Source: Lewinellaceae bacterium (GTDB lineage: Bacteria; Bacteroidota; Bacteroidia; Chitinophagales; Saprospiraceae). From it: a stretch of DNA of 64,000 bases. Both the position numbers and the translations under genes were made by a program. The stretch covers positions 434,001-498,000 of the forward strand of contig JACJXW010000006.1 of assembly GCA_020636405.1 (NCBI GenBank), given 5' to 3'. The notes beneath the pieces are model-generated. The model was not told the origin of the DNA. It made no database searches and worked only from the letters and a program-made list of their open reading frames with translations. Positions 17,523-26,760 of the stretch are shown here, piece by piece. Position 1 is the first letter of the stretch, and every line of letters starts with the position of its first letter.

Positions 17523-17586
17523 CAAAATTGGAATAGCTGTCCACTTTAAAGGAGTGGCTGTTTTTTGAAATAATGTTTTTTACTCT

Positions 17587-17669
17587 GGGGGTGCGCCGGA
17601 GTGGGAGAGCCGGGCCAGACTGTAAATCTGGTGTCTCTGACTGAATAGGTTCGAATCCTATCACCCCCA
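17587..17669 (+). tRNA. tRNA-Tyr (anticodon GTA)
   Basis: Class II tRNA with a long variable arm (TGTCTCTGACTGA). Acceptor GGGGGTG/CACCCCC, anticodon loop CTGTAAA, T-loop GGTTCGAATCC, discriminator A. Confidence 0.95.
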
Positions 17670-17739
17670 CAGCGTGCGCTGAAGCTCGAAGAGCGTAGGC
17701 GCGCCATCTGCTTATAGCCGATAAGATGGCTGGAGACAA

Positions 17740-17765
17740 TCCGCCTTCGCCAAGGCTTCGGCGGA
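17740..17765. repeat. REP-like palindrome between tRNA-Tyr and tRNA-Gly
   Basis: TCCGCC and GGCGGA arms enclose a nested GCC-AA-GGC. It shares the CCGCCGAAGC/GCGAAGGCGG core with the palindrome at 59209-59234. A second hairpin (GCCATCT/AGATGGC) lies just upstream at about 17704-17730; both could mark processing between the tRNAs. Confidence 0.5.
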
Positions 17766-17770
17766 TAAAA

Positions 17771-17843
17771 GCGGGCGTAGCTCAGTTGGTAGAGCATCAG
17801 CCTTCCAAGCTGAGGGTCGCGGGTTCGAGTCTCGTCGCCCGCT
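17771..17843 (+). tRNA. tRNA-Gly (anticodon TCC)
   Basis: Acceptor GCGGGCG/CGCCCGC, D-arm GCTC...GAGC, anticodon stem TCAGC/GCTGA with loop CTTCCAA, T-loop GGTTCGAGTC. Confidence 0.95.
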
Positions 17844-17925
17844 CTGTTTCGAAATGGCGGAGCGATAGTAAGCCTTTCTAAGGTGCCAAAGGGCTCAAAC
17901 CAGCCCTAAACCCACAAAGGGCCAG

Positions 17926-17997
<72 letters not shown>

Positions 17998-18058
17998 CAA
18001 ATATTGTTCAGCACTTTGTTTAACCACAAGAATTTTATATCAAAAAATTTGATTACCG

Positions 18059-19258
18059 ATGGCTAAGGAAACATTCGAAAGGACCAAACCACACCTCAAC
18101 GTGGGTACGATCGGCCACGTAGACCACGGTAAGACTACTCTTACTGCGGCAATTACCTACGTCCTTTCTAAAGATGGACTTGCAGAGAAAAAAGATTACG
18201 ACTCTATTGATGCTGCTCCGGAGGAAAAAGAACGGGGTATCACCATCAATACAGCTCACGTAGAATACCAAACAGCAAATCGCCACTATGCGCACGTTGA
18301 CTGCCCTGGCCACGCTGACTACGTAAAAAACATGGTAACAGGTGCTGCTCAGATGGACGGTGCTATCCTGGTTGTTGCAGCTACGGACGGCCCCATGCCT
18401 CAAACCCGTGAGCACATCCTGCTGGCTCGCCAGGTTGGTGTACCTAGCATCGTGGTTTACATGAACAAGGTTGACCTGGTTGATGACGAAGAGATGCTTG
18501 AACTGGTAGAGATGGAGGTTCGCGAACTGCTCGACCAGTATGAATTCGACGGCGATAACGCTTCTATCATCAAAGGATCTGCCCTGAAGGCGCTGGAAGA
18601 TGACCCCACCGCTGTTCAATCCATCCGTGACCTCATGGATGCGGTGGACAAGGATATCAAGGAGCCGGAGCGCCTGATTGACCAGCCTTTCCTGATGCCG
18701 ATCGAAGACGTATTCTCCATTACCGGACGCGGTACGGTAGCAACTGGCCGTATCGAGCGCGGAGTGATCAAAACGGGCGAGCCGGTTGAGATCATTGGTA
18801 TGATGCCGGAAGGTGAAAAGCCATTGAAATCCGTTATTACCGGTGTGGAAATGTTCCGCAAGATCCTGGACCGTGGCGAAGCTGGTGACAACGCCGGACT
18901 GCTGCTGCGTGGTATCGACAAAGATGATATCCGTCGTGGACAGGTAATCTGCAAGCCGGGCTCTGTAAATCCGCACAAGCACTTCAAGTGCGAGGTGTAC
19001 GTTCTGTCAAAGGAAGAAGGCGGCCGTCACACTCCGTTCTTCAACGGATACCGTCCGCAGTTCTACTTCCGTACCACAGACGTTACCGGTGACGTGGTTC
19101 TGCCTTCTGGCGTAGAAATGGTGATGCCGGGTGACAACGTTTCACTGGAAGTGAAACTGATCAACACGATCGCCATGGAAAAAGGACTCCGTTTCGCTAT
19201 CCGTGAGGGTGGCCGTACGGTTGGCGCCGGACAGGTGACCGAGATCCTGGACGTATAA
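18059..19258 (+). CDS. tuf: Elongation factor Tu
   Basis: GTPase of 399 residues that delivers aminoacyl-tRNA to the ribosome. The G1 loop is GHVDHGKTTLT, the switch region holds EKERGITINTAHVEY, G3 is DCPGHADYVKNM and G4 is NKVD. Domains 2 and 3 follow, with GRGTVATGRIERG and the C-terminal VGAGQVTEIL. It follows four tRNAs and precedes tRNA-Trp and secE-nusG. A hairpin at 19289-19323 may limit read-through. The start is the only plausible ATG. Confidence 0.99.
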   Translation: MAKETFERTKPHLNVGTIGHVDHGKTTLTAAITYVLSKDGLAEKKDYDSIDAAPEEKERGITINTAHVEYQTANRHYAHVDCPGHADYVKNMVTGAAQMDGAILVVAATDGPMPQTREHILLARQVGVPSIVVYMNKVDLVDDEEMLELVEMEVRELLDQYEFDGDNASIIKGSALKALEDDPTAVQSIRDLMDAVDKDIKEPERLIDQPFLMPIEDVFSITGRGTVATGRIERGVIKTGEPVEIIGMMPEGEKPLKSVITGVEMFRKILDRGEAGDNAGLLLRGIDKDDIRRGQVICKPGSVNPHKHFKCEVYVLSKEEGGRHTPFFNGYRPQFYFRTTDVTGDVVLPSGVEMVMPGDNVSLEVKLINTIAMEKGLRFAIREGGRTVGAGQVTEILDV

Positions 19259-19288
19259 ATTAACACGAACTCGATATCTTGTGGCTGG

Positions 19289-19323
19289 AAAGGTTAGGCA
19301 TATTTTTATGCCTAATCTTTTCA
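19289..19323 (+). terminator. Hairpin/terminator after tuf
   Basis: A 13-bp stem (AAAGGTTAGGCAT with ATGCCTAATCTTT, one G-U pair) with a 6-base loop, running into CTTTTC. It lies 30 bases after the tuf stop and just before tRNA-Trp, so it probably separates abundant tuf mRNA from the downstream operon. Confidence 0.65.
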
Positions 19324-19333
19324 GCATATACAC

Positions 19334-19406
19334 ACGGGCATAGCTCAACTGGTAGAGCGACGGTCTCCAAAACCGTAGGCTGGGGGTTCAAGTCCTCCTG
19401 CCCGTG
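19334..19406 (+). tRNA. tRNA-Trp (anticodon CCA)
   Basis: Acceptor ACGGGCA/TGCCCGT with discriminator G, D-arm GCTC...GAGC, anticodon stem ACGGT/ACCGT with loop CTCCAAA, T-arm with one G-T pair. The tuf-trnW-secE order is standard for the phylum. Confidence 0.95.
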
Positions 19407-19463
19407 CTAATCATAGGCGGGAAAATGTAGACATTCGCCTGCCTGTGCTAATAAGAACCTGCG

Positions 19464-19652
19464 ATGGAAAGATTGAAACTGTATGTCATCGAAAGCTATA
19501 ACGAGCTGATCCATAAAGTGACCTGGCCTACCTGGGCCAACCTGCAGAGCAGCACGGTAGTAGTACTGGTAGCTTCGATCATTTTGGCCTTGATCATCTT
19601 CCTGATGGACGTTTTCTCCCGTACCATTCTGGATTTTATCTACAGCCTCTAA
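19464..19652 (+). CDS. secE: Preprotein translocase subunit SecE
   Basis: The 62-residue essential clamp of the SecYEG channel: a short amphipathic segment (YNELIHKVTWPTWANLQSSTVVV) and one transmembrane helix (LVASIILALIIFLMDVF). The VTWPTW motif is diagnostic. This is the short, single-helix form common outside Enterobacteria. It is followed by nusG after 26 bases. Confidence 0.95.
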   Translation: MERLKLYVIESYNELIHKVTWPTWANLQSSTVVVLVASIILALIIFLMDVFSRTILDFIYSL

Positions 19653-19678
19653 TATTTTAATTGGGATAAAGGATTGTG

Positions 19679-20284
19679 ATGTCTGAGGATAAAGAAAAAC
19701 AAATACAGGAAGAAACAAATGCTTCTCCAGAGGCTCCGGCCGATGAAAAGAAGTGGTACTCTCTTCGTGTGATCAGCGGAAAGGAAAGAAAGATCAAAGA
19801 GCGCATAGAGATGGAGATCGAGCGTTCAGGGTGGAGTGAATTCATCACCCAGGTCTTGGTTCCTACGGAAAAAGTGTATAAGATAAGGAGTGGCAAGAAA
19901 GTCATTTCCGAGAGAAACATCCTTCCCGGCTACATCCTCATTGAAGCGAATCCGTCCATGCTTAGCGGCGAGATCATCCAGGCGATTGCCAATATACCCA
20001 ATGTCATTCATTTTTTGGGCCGCAACAATCCAATTCCCATGCGCCCTGCTGAGGCCAACCGGATGCTAGGCAAGGTCGATGAGTCCCAGGAGGCAGGGGA
20101 AGCCATGATTGAACCGTTCATCGTTGGGGAAACGGTAAAGATCATCGATGGCCCCTTCAGCGAATTTGTCGGAGACATCCAGGAAGTCAACGAAGAGAAG
20201 AAGAAGCTCAAGGTGATCGTAAAGATCTTTGGGCGTGGCACGGAGGTGGAGCTCAACTTCATGCAGGTAGAAAAGACATCCTAG
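19679..20284 (+). CDS. nusG: Transcription termination/antitermination factor NusG
   Basis: Binds RNA polymerase and couples it to Rho or to the leading ribosome. The 201-residue product has the NGN domain (KKWYSLRVISGKERKIKERIEMEIE ... RNILPGYILIE) and a C-terminal KOW domain (IGETVKIIDGPFSEFVGDIQEVNEEKKKLKVIVKIFGR-type sequence). The frame could open with GTG one codon earlier; the ATG at 19679 is preferred. Confidence 0.97.
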   Translation: MSEDKEKQIQEETNASPEAPADEKKWYSLRVISGKERKIKERIEMEIERSGWSEFITQVLVPTEKVYKIRSGKKVISERNILPGYILIEANPSMLSGEIIQAIANIPNVIHFLGRNNPIPMRPAEANRMLGKVDESQEAGEAMIEPFIVGETVKIIDGPFSEFVGDIQEVNEEKKKLKVIVKIFGRGTEVELNFMQVEKTS

Positions 20285-20397
20285 TTTTTCCAATAACAAG
20301 TGTAATATCGATTTCTTGCTTGTCAGCTTTTGTTCCGGTTTTCCGGAAAGCGCTTCCCTGGAGCTGGTAGCAGTTCAACTTGAATAAAGCGAAAAAA

Positions 20398-20859
20398 ATG
20401 GCTAAGGAAGTAGATGCGTTTATAAAACTTCAGGTCAAAGGTGGTGCAGCCAATCCGGCGCCCCCGGTAGGCCCGGCTCTCGGTGCCAAAGGGGTGAACA
20501 TCATGGAATTCTGCAAGCGTTTCAATGCTGAAACGCAGGAAAAGCAGGGACAGTTGCTGCCGGTAGTGATCACGGTGTTCAAGGACAAGTCCTTCACCTT
20601 CATCATTAAAACACCACCGGCCGCCGTCCAATTGATGGAAGCCGCCAAGATCAAGAAAGGTTCGCCGGAATCCAACCGCAACAAGGTCGGTTCCGTCACC
20701 TGGGATCAGGTCAGGGCTATTGCCGAAAGCAAAATGACGGACCTCAACTGTTTTACCGTTGAGTCTGCCATGAAAATGGTAGCCGGTACTGCTCGCAGTA
20801 TGGGCGTCATCATCAAGGGGACACCGCCCTGGGCAGGGGAATCCGCCAGCGATAACTGA
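20398..20859 (+). CDS. rplK: 50S ribosomal protein uL11
   Basis: The 153-residue protein of the GTPase-associated centre: MAKEVDAFIKLQVKGGAANPAPPVGPALGAKGVN... The hinge PPVGPALGAKG and the C-terminal rRNA-binding domain (KIKKGSPESNRNKVGSVTWDQVRAIAESKMTDLN) are intact, with GTARSMGVIIKG at the end. The ATG at 20398 is chosen over an upstream TTG. Confidence 0.98.
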   Translation: MAKEVDAFIKLQVKGGAANPAPPVGPALGAKGVNIMEFCKRFNAETQEKQGQLLPVVITVFKDKSFTFIIKTPPAAVQLMEAAKIKKGSPESNRNKVGSVTWDQVRAIAESKMTDLNCFTVESAMKMVAGTARSMGVIIKGTPPWAGESASDN

Positions 20860-20927
20860 TCGGAAGTACATTGAAGGGAGTTTTGCCTGAAAAGGCGAAA
20901 CGCTAACCACCTCAAAACAGAATAACA

Positions 20928-21623
20928 ATGGCAAAAAAGAGTAAAAAAAGAGCAGCTGCCGACAAGAAGTTCAACAGAGATAGCTTCTACTCGCTTGATG
21001 ATGCTATGAAGCTCATCAAAGAGGTGAATCTAACCAAGTTTGACGCCTCTGTCGACCTGCACATCCGGCTGGGGGTAGACCCTCGTAAAGCTGACCAGGC
21101 CATCCGGGGAACCGCAACGCTCCCGCATGGTACCGGTAAGACAAAGCGCGTGCTGGTTTTTTGTACGCCTGACAAGGAAGAAGAAGCGCTGGCCGCCGGC
21201 GCCGATTATGCCGGCCTGGATGATTACGTCCAGAAGGTTCAAGGTGGATGGACGGACGTCGACGTCGTCATCGCTATGCCTCAGGTAATGGGCCAGGTAG
21301 GCCGCCTGGGTAGAATACTCGGCCCGCGCGGGCTGATGCCCAACCCGAAGACCGGTACCGTTACCCAGGATGTGGCATCCGCAGTGAGCGATGTCAAAGG
21401 AGGTAAGATCTCCTTCCGCGTCGATAAATATGGCATCATTCATTCCTCAATAGGGCGGGTATCCTTTACACCGGAAAAGTTGGTGGACAACGCCAATGAA
21501 CTGATCACGACGCTGGTACGTATGAAACCTTCGTCTGCAAAGGGTTCCTACATGAAGTCCGTGACAGTTGCCAGCTCGATGAGCCCGGGTATCCGCATTG
21601 ATGCGAAAGCATTGGTTAAGTAA
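20928..21623 (+). CDS. rplA: 50S ribosomal protein uL1
   Basis: The 231-residue L1-stalk protein. Characteristic stretches are VDLHIRLGVDPRKADQAIRGTATLPHGTGKTKRVLVF, GRLGRILGPRGLMPNPKTGTVTQDV and GKISFRVDKYGIIHSSIGRVSF. In many bacteria L1 represses translation of the rplK-rplA message by binding it. It sits 68 bases after rplK and 21 before rplJ. Confidence 0.98.
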   Translation: MAKKSKKRAAADKKFNRDSFYSLDDAMKLIKEVNLTKFDASVDLHIRLGVDPRKADQAIRGTATLPHGTGKTKRVLVFCTPDKEEEALAAGADYAGLDDYVQKVQGGWTDVDVVIAMPQVMGQVGRLGRILGPRGLMPNPKTGTVTQDVASAVSDVKGGKISFRVDKYGIIHSSIGRVSFTPEKLVDNANELITTLVRMKPSSAKGSYMKSVTVASSMSPGIRIDAKALVK

Positions 21624-21644
21624 CTTTTCAAAATCTGAAAAGCA

Positions 21645-22172
21645 ATGACAAGAGCAGAAAAAACCGCTACTATTGAGGCACTGAAGGATAAGCTTTCCGG
21701 TATAGATTTCTTCTATCTGGCAGATTCTTCAACGCTGACAGTAGAGCAAGTCAATAAATTCAGAAGATTGTGTTTCGAAAAGGGTATCGAGATGAAAGTC
21801 GTCAAGAATACCCTCATCCAGAAAGCACTGGAGAGCGCACCGGAGGAAAAGAACTACGCCGGGCTCTTCGAAGCACTTAAGGGGCCAACCGCCATCCTGA
21901 TCTCGGATAAGGCCAACGCTCCTGCGAAGCTGATCAAAGAGTTTCGCGAAAACAACGAGAAGCCTACCCTGAAGGCAGCATATATTGATACGGACGTATT
22001 CCTGGGTGACGAAAAGCTCGACGAACTCGCCAAGCTCAAGTCCAAGGAAGACCTTGTTGCGGAAGTTATTGCCCTGTTGCAATCTCCTGCGAAGAACGTC
22101 ATCAGCGCCCTTCAGTCTGGCGGGCAAACCCTGGTGGGAATACTCAAGACGCTGGAAGAGCGTGGCGAGTAG
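21645..22172 (+). CDS. rplJ: 50S ribosomal protein uL10
   Basis: Base of the L7/L12 stalk, 175 residues. It begins MTRAEKTATIEALKDKLSGIDFFYLADSSTLTVEQVNKFRRLCFEKGIEMKVVKNTLIQKALE and ends with the helix that binds L12 dimers (SAPKNVISALQSGGQTLVGILKTLEERG-like). The rplA-rplJ gap is only 21 bases, so a long L10-binding leader of the E. coli type is not possible here unless it overlaps rplA. Confidence 0.97.
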   Translation: MTRAEKTATIEALKDKLSGIDFFYLADSSTLTVEQVNKFRRLCFEKGIEMKVVKNTLIQKALESAPEEKNYAGLFEALKGPTAILISDKANAPAKLIKEFRENNEKPTLKAAYIDTDVFLGDEKLDELAKLKSKEDLVAEVIALLQSPAKNVISALQSGGQTLVGILKTLEERGE

Positions 22173-22328
22173 TAATTGGCTGTTCGGCGCCCGGTTTTCG
22201 TTGCTCGCAGATCCATTTCCAGTGGCTGCGAAAAGCGAAAAGTGAAAGGCGATCAGCCCCTAAATACGGCTTCCAAGCTGTACGCACAATATATTTTAAC
22301 AACGTACAACTTTTCAAAATTTTTTACA

Positions 22329-22712
22329 ATGGCAGATCTTAAAGCTTTTGCAGAACAGTTGGTCAACCTCACCGTTAAAGAAGTGAATGAACTGGCTGGC
22401 ATACTGAAAGACGAATATGGTATCGAACCGGCTGCTGCCGCAGTAGCTGTTGCCGCTCCGGGTGCCGGTGGCGCTGGTGGCGCTGCTGCTGCTGAGGAGA
22501 AAACCGAATTCGATGTATTCCTCAAATCTGCTGGCGCAGGTAAACTCAAAGTGGTTAAGGAGGTGAAAAACCTGCTGAACCTGGGCTTGAAAGAGGCTAA
22601 AGACCTCGTAGACGGTGCTCCCTGCGTAGTTAAGGAAGGTGCATCTAAGGAAGAAGCAGAAAGCATCAAAGCAGCACTGGAAGAAGCTGGTGCTGAAATA
22701 GAGATCAAGTAA
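22329..22712 (+). CDS. rplL: 50S ribosomal protein bL12 (L7/L12)
   Basis: The 127-residue stalk protein that recruits translation factors. It has the N-terminal dimerisation helices (MADLKAFAEQLVNLTVKEVNELAGILK), an Ala/Gly-rich hinge (AAAAVAVAAPGAGGAGGAAAA) and the C-terminal domain (EFDVFLKSAGAGKLKVVKEVKNLLNLGLKEAKDLVD). A longer frame from 22176 is non-coding leader. The gap to rpoB contains a strong hairpin. Confidence 0.98.
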   Translation: MADLKAFAEQLVNLTVKEVNELAGILKDEYGIEPAAAAVAVAAPGAGGAGGAAAAEEKTEFDVFLKSAGAGKLKVVKEVKNLLNLGLKEAKDLVDGAPCVVKEGASKEEAESIKAALEEAGAEIEIK

Positions 22713-22769
22713 GCTCTTCTTATCACAGCCGTTGAGAATGATGGCTTCCGCCAAAATTTTCAGCGCCAA

Positions 22770-22804
22770 AGGCTTAGCGAGTTGTGTTACAACTGGCTAA
22801 GCCT
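22770..22804 (+). promoter_or_regulatory. Long hairpin in the rplL-rpoB gap
   Basis: AGGCTTAGC pairs with GCTAAGCCT, then after a single G-G mismatch AGTTGT pairs with ACAACT around a GTT loop: 15 pairs in 35 bases with no U tract. It occupies the position of the rplL-rpoB attenuator/RNase III site of enteric bacteria, so partial termination or RNA processing is likely, lowering rpoBC relative to ribosomal proteins. Confidence 0.6.
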
Positions 22805-22923
22805 ATTGTCGTATAATTAAGTTTTGTGATATTTTGAACTTTTTCGGATTTTTTGGGTATTATTACAGCATAGGCGATCATTAGAAAGCTAATAATTGCC
22901 GAAACAATAAACATTTTTTGCCA

Positions 22924-25900
22924 ATGACGTCAAACGGTAAGGTACAGTCCGCCGAAGAAAAGCGAATTAACTTCGGCAAAATTAAACTCCCCTCACCATA
23001 CCCTGATCTTCTCGAAATACAGTTAAAGTCCTTCCAGGAGTTTTTCCAGCTGGAAACTACTCCCGAGAATCGTATGAACGAAGGACTTTACAAAGTGTTT
23101 CAAGAAAATTTTCCGATCACAGATGCTAGAAACATCTTTGTATTAGAATTTCTGGATTACTTCATCGATCCCCCCCGTTACACCATTGATGAGTGTATGC
23201 AGCGGGGACTGACCTACAGCGTGCCTCTCAAAGCAAAGCTCCGGCTATCCTGCAATGACGAGGAACACGTTGATTTCCAGACTATCGTGCAGGATGTTTT
23301 TCTGGGCAATATCCCCTATATGACTCCTAAGGGGACTTTTGTGATCAATGGTGCAGAGCGCGTGATCGTTTCACAACTTCACCGCTCTCCGGGCGTATTC
23401 TTCGGGCAAAGCTTCCACCCCAACGGAACCAAGATCTACTCCGCTCGGGTTATCCCCTTCAAGGGCGCCTGGATGGAATTTGCCACAGACATTAACACGG
23501 TCATGTATGCCTACATCGACCGTAAAAAGAAGTTTCCGGTAACAACTCTGTTGCGCGCGATCGGTTTCGATACCGATAAGGCTATCCTCGATATCTTCGG
23601 CCTGGCCGATGAAGTGGCGGCTACCCGTGACGCTCTGGAAAATGCTATTGGCAGAAAACTGGCAGCCCGCGTTTTGCGCAGTTGGACGGAAGACTTCGTT
23701 GATGAGGATACTGGTGAAGTGGTTACCATCGAACGCAACGAGATCATCCTCGAGCGGGATATTGTCCTGGATGAAGACAACATCGAGTTGATCCTGGAGG
23801 CAGATACCGAAACGGTTATCCTGCAGAAAGATGATATCGACCAGGATTACTCCATCATCTACAATACACTGCAAAAAGACCCCTCCAGCTCTGAAATGGA
23901 GGCCGTACAGTACATCTACCGCCAATTGCGCGGTACTGACCCACCCGATGAAGAGACCGCCCGCGGTATCATCGACAAGCTCTTCTTCTCGGACAAGCGT
24001 TACAATCTGGGAGAAGTAGGGCGTTACAAGATCAACCGCAAGCTGGATCTGGATATCGACCGGGATGTACTGGTGCTCACTAAAGAAGATATTATCGCCA
24101 TCGTCCGGTACCTGGTTAGCCTGATCAACCAGAAAGCCGAGATCGATGACATCGACCACCTGAGCAACCGCCGCGTCCGTACCGTCGGTGAACAGCTCTA
24201 CGCCCAGTTCGGCGTAGGCCTGGCGCGGATGGCCCGCACCATCAGGGAACGGATGAACGTACGCGACAATGAAGTGTTCACGCCGATCGACCTGATCAAT
24301 GCCCGGACACTCTCGTCGGTCATCAATTCCTTCTTCGGGACCAGCCAGCTGTCTCAGTTCCTCGATCAGACCAACCCGCTGTCGGAGATCACACACAAAC
24401 GCCGTATCTCTGCCCTCGGCCCGGGAGGACTTTCCCGCGAGCGCGCCGGCTTTGAGGTGCGAGACGTTCACTACTCCCACTACGGGCGCCTGTGTACCAT
24501 CGAAACGCCGGAAGGGCCGAACATCGGCCTTATTTCCACGCTTTGCGTTCACGCCAAAGTGAACAAGATGGGCTTCCTGGAAACGCCGTACCGGCGGGTA
24601 TCCGACGGGTCGGTTGAGGTGAAAACCGAGCCGATCTATCTGTCGGCAGAAGGGGAGGACTTCATGAAGATCGCTCAGGCCAACGCCCCGATCACGGAAG
24701 TGGGGGCTTTCGAATCCGACCGGATTAAGTGCCGGGAGCATGGGGACTTCCCCGTGTTGACCCCGGAAGAGATCGAATACATGGACGTCGCTCCAAACCA
24801 GATCGTTGGGGTTTCCGCTTCCATGATCCCCTTCCTGGAAAATGACGACGCCAACCGCGCCCTTATGGGCTCCAACATGCAGCGCCAGGCAGTGCCACTG
24901 CTGCGGCCACGATCCCCGATCGTAGGTACCGGGCTGGAAGGTAAAGTGGCGCGGGACTCCCGCATGCTTATCAATGCTGAAGGCGATGGCGTGGTAGAAT
25001 ACGTTGATGCCAACGAGATCATTATCCGTTACGACCGTACGGATGAAGAACAACTGGTGTCATTTGAAGACAACCGCAAGGTCTACAAGCTGATCAAGTT
25101 CCGCCGGACCAACCAGGGAACCTGCATCAACCTGAAGCCCATTGTCCGCCGCGGCCAACGGGTGGTCAAAGGGGAGATCCTCTGTGACGGCTATGCTACC
25201 GATAAGGGAGAATTGGCACTCGGACAAAACCTGAAAGTGGCGTTCATGCCCTGGAAGGGATACAACTTCGAAGATGCCATCGTGCTCTCTGAGCGCGTAG
25301 TTCAGGAAGATGTCTTTACTTCTGTTCATATCGAACACTTCGAACTCGACGTTCGGGATACGAAGCTGGGCGAGGAGGAACTGACCAACGATATTCCCAA
25401 CGTCAGTGAGGAAGCAACCAAGGACCTGGACGAGAACGGCATCATCCGCGTTGGGGCCTGGGTTAGAGAAGGGGATATCCTCATCGGGAAGATCACCCCG
25501 AAAGGGGAATCCGACCCGACGCCGGAAGAGAAGCTGCTTCGCGCCATCTTCGGCGACAAGGCAGGCGACGTGAAGGATGCTTCGCTTAAAGCGCCTCCGT
25601 CTACTTCGGGCATCGTGATCGATAAGCAGCTCTTCGCCCGGGCCAAGAAGGATAAAGTCCAGAAAGCTCAGGAGAAAGAACTGCTGACCAAGCTGGAAGA
25701 CCAGCATAAGATCGCCCTCAACGAGCTGAAGACCATCCTGATCGACAAACTGTTGGTCATCGTTAAGGACAAGGTTTCCCAGGGTGTGCGGAGCATCTAC
25801 AACGAGCCGCTGATCCCGAAGGGGACCAAGTTCACACAGGGCGCTCTGCGCGAAGTGGACTACACCAGTGTAGACTACAGCAACTGGACCGACGACGGTA

Positions 25901-26745
25901 AGGGTAATGAACTCATTGCCCGGTTGTTGCACAACTACAGCATCAAGGTCAACGAAGAAGTGGGCCGTTACAAGCGGGAGAAGTTCAACATCAGCATTGG
26001 TGATGAGCTGCCGGCAGGCGTCCTCAAGCTGGCCAAGGTGTATATGGCCAAGAAGCGCAAGCTGCGCGTAGGGGATAAACTGGCTGGCCGCCACGGTAAC
26101 AAGGGGATCGTTTCCCGGATCGTGCGTATCGAAGATATGCCGTTCCTCGAAGATGGTACTCCGGTCGATATCGTGTTGAACCCGCTGGGCGTTCCCTCCC
26201 GTATGAACCTGGGCCAGATCTTTGAAACCGTACTGGGCTGGGCAGGCGAAAAGCTGGATATGAAGTTCAGCACGCCTATCTTTGATGGAGCCAGCAAGGA
26301 GGAGATCGATGAGTACATTCAATCTGCGGGACTGCCGAGCCTCGGCCAGACCTACCTCCATGATGGAGAGACCGGTGACCGTTTCCACCAGCAAGCTACG
26401 GTTGGCGTGATCTACATGCTGAAGTTGTCTCACATGGTCGACGACAAGATGCATGCCCGTTCCATCGGCCCGTACTCGCTCATTACCCAGCAACCGCTTG
26501 GCGGTAAGGCCCAGTTTGGCGGCCAGCGCTTCGGGGAAATGGAAGTGTGGGCACTGGAAGCTTTCGGTGCATCCAACATTTTGCAGGAACTGCTGACCAT
26601 AAAGTCGGACGATATCAACGGAAGGGCCAAGGCTTACGAGGCCATCGTGAAGGGCGACCCGTTGCCGGACCCCGGCATTCCGGAATCCTTCAATGTTCTG
26701 GTCCACGAATTACGTGGCCTGGCTCTGGATGTGAAGTTTGACTAA
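22924..26745 (+). CDS. rpoB: DNA-directed RNA polymerase subunit beta
   Basis: Catalytic core subunit of 1273 residues. The rifampicin pocket reads FFGTSQLSQFLDQTNPLSEITHKRRISALGPGGL with wild-type-looking contacts (D, H and S of DQTNPLSEITHKRRISAL). The C-terminal clamp-connecting motifs GRHGNKGIVS, LNPLGVPSRMN and GKAQFGGQRFGEMEVWALEAFGA are intact. The ATG at 22924 is preferred over TTG at 22918. Only 56 bases separate it from rpoC. Confidence 0.99.
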   Translation: MTSNGKVQSAEEKRINFGKIKLPSPYPDLLEIQLKSFQEFFQLETTPENRMNEGLYKVFQENFPITDARNIFVLEFLDYFIDPPRYTIDECMQRGLTYSVPLKAKLRLSCNDEEHVDFQTIVQDVFLGNIPYMTPKGTFVINGAERVIVSQLHRSPGVFFGQSFHPNGTKIYSARVIPFKGAWMEFATDINTVMYAYIDRKKKFPVTTLLRAIGFDTDKAILDIFGLADEVAATRDALENAIGRKLAARVLRSWTEDFVDEDTGEVVTIERNEIILERDIVLDEDNIELILEADTETVILQKDDIDQDYSIIYNTLQKDPSSSEMEAVQYIYRQLRGTDPPDEETARGIIDKLFFSDKRYNLGEVGRYKINRKLDLDIDRDVLVLTKEDIIAIVRYLVSLINQKAEIDDIDHLSNRRVRTVGEQLYAQFGVGLARMARTIRERMNVRDNEVFTPIDLINARTLSSVINSFFGTSQLSQFLDQTNPLSEITHKRRISALGPGGLSRERAGFEVRDVHYSHYGRLCTIETPEGPNIGLISTLCVHAKVNKMGFLETPYRRVSDGSVEVKTEPIYLSAEGEDFMKIAQANAPITEVGAFESDRIKCREHGDFPVLTPEEIEYMDVAPNQIVGVSASMIPFLENDDANRALMGSNMQRQAVPLLRPRSPIVGTGLEGKVARDSRMLINAEGDGVVEYVDANEIIIRYDRTDEEQLVSFEDNRKVYKLIKFRRTNQGTCINLKPIVRRGQRVVKGEILCDGYATDKGELALGQNLKVAFMPWKGYNFEDAIVLSERVVQEDVFTSVHIEHFELDVRDTKLGEEELTNDIPNVSEEATKDLDENGIIRVGAWVREGDILIGKITPKGESDPTPEEKLLRAIFGDKAGDVKDASLKAPPSTSGIVIDKQLFARAKKDKVQKAQEKELLTKLEDQHKIALNELKTILIDKLLVIVKDKVSQGVRSIYNEPLIPKGTKFTQGALREVDYTSVDYSNWTDDGKGNELIARLLHNYSIKVNEEVGRYKREKFNISIGDELPAGVLKLAKVYMAKKRKLRVGDKLAGRHGNKGIVSRIVRIEDMPFLEDGTPVDIVLNPLGVPSRMNLGQIFETVLGWAGEKLDMKFSTPIFDGASKEEIDEYIQSAGLPSLGQTYLHDGETGDRFHQQATVGVIYMLKLSHMVDDKMHARSIGPYSLITQQPLGGKAQFGGQRFGEMEVWALEAFGASNILQELLTIKSDDINGRAKAYEAIVKGDPLPDPGIPESFNVLVHELRGLALDVKFD

Positions 26746-26760
26746 ATCGATTGTTTCACT

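Noticed and set aside
17488..17797. Minus-strand frames containing GGDRIRTYSVRD
   Set aside because: They are translations of the antisense of tRNA-Tyr and tRNA-Gly, a well-known false gene type.
22176..22328. N-terminal extension of rplL
   Set aside because: Starts at a poor codon context, adds a non-ribosomal sequence, and the ATG at 22329 gives a perfect bL12.
23371..25053. 560-codon minus-strand open frame in rpoB (and similar long ones at 25060-26706, 26742-28136 and 28347-30557)
   Set aside because: Antisense shadows of rpoB/rpoC produced by codon bias; composition is His/Val/Gln-rich with no recognisable domain.
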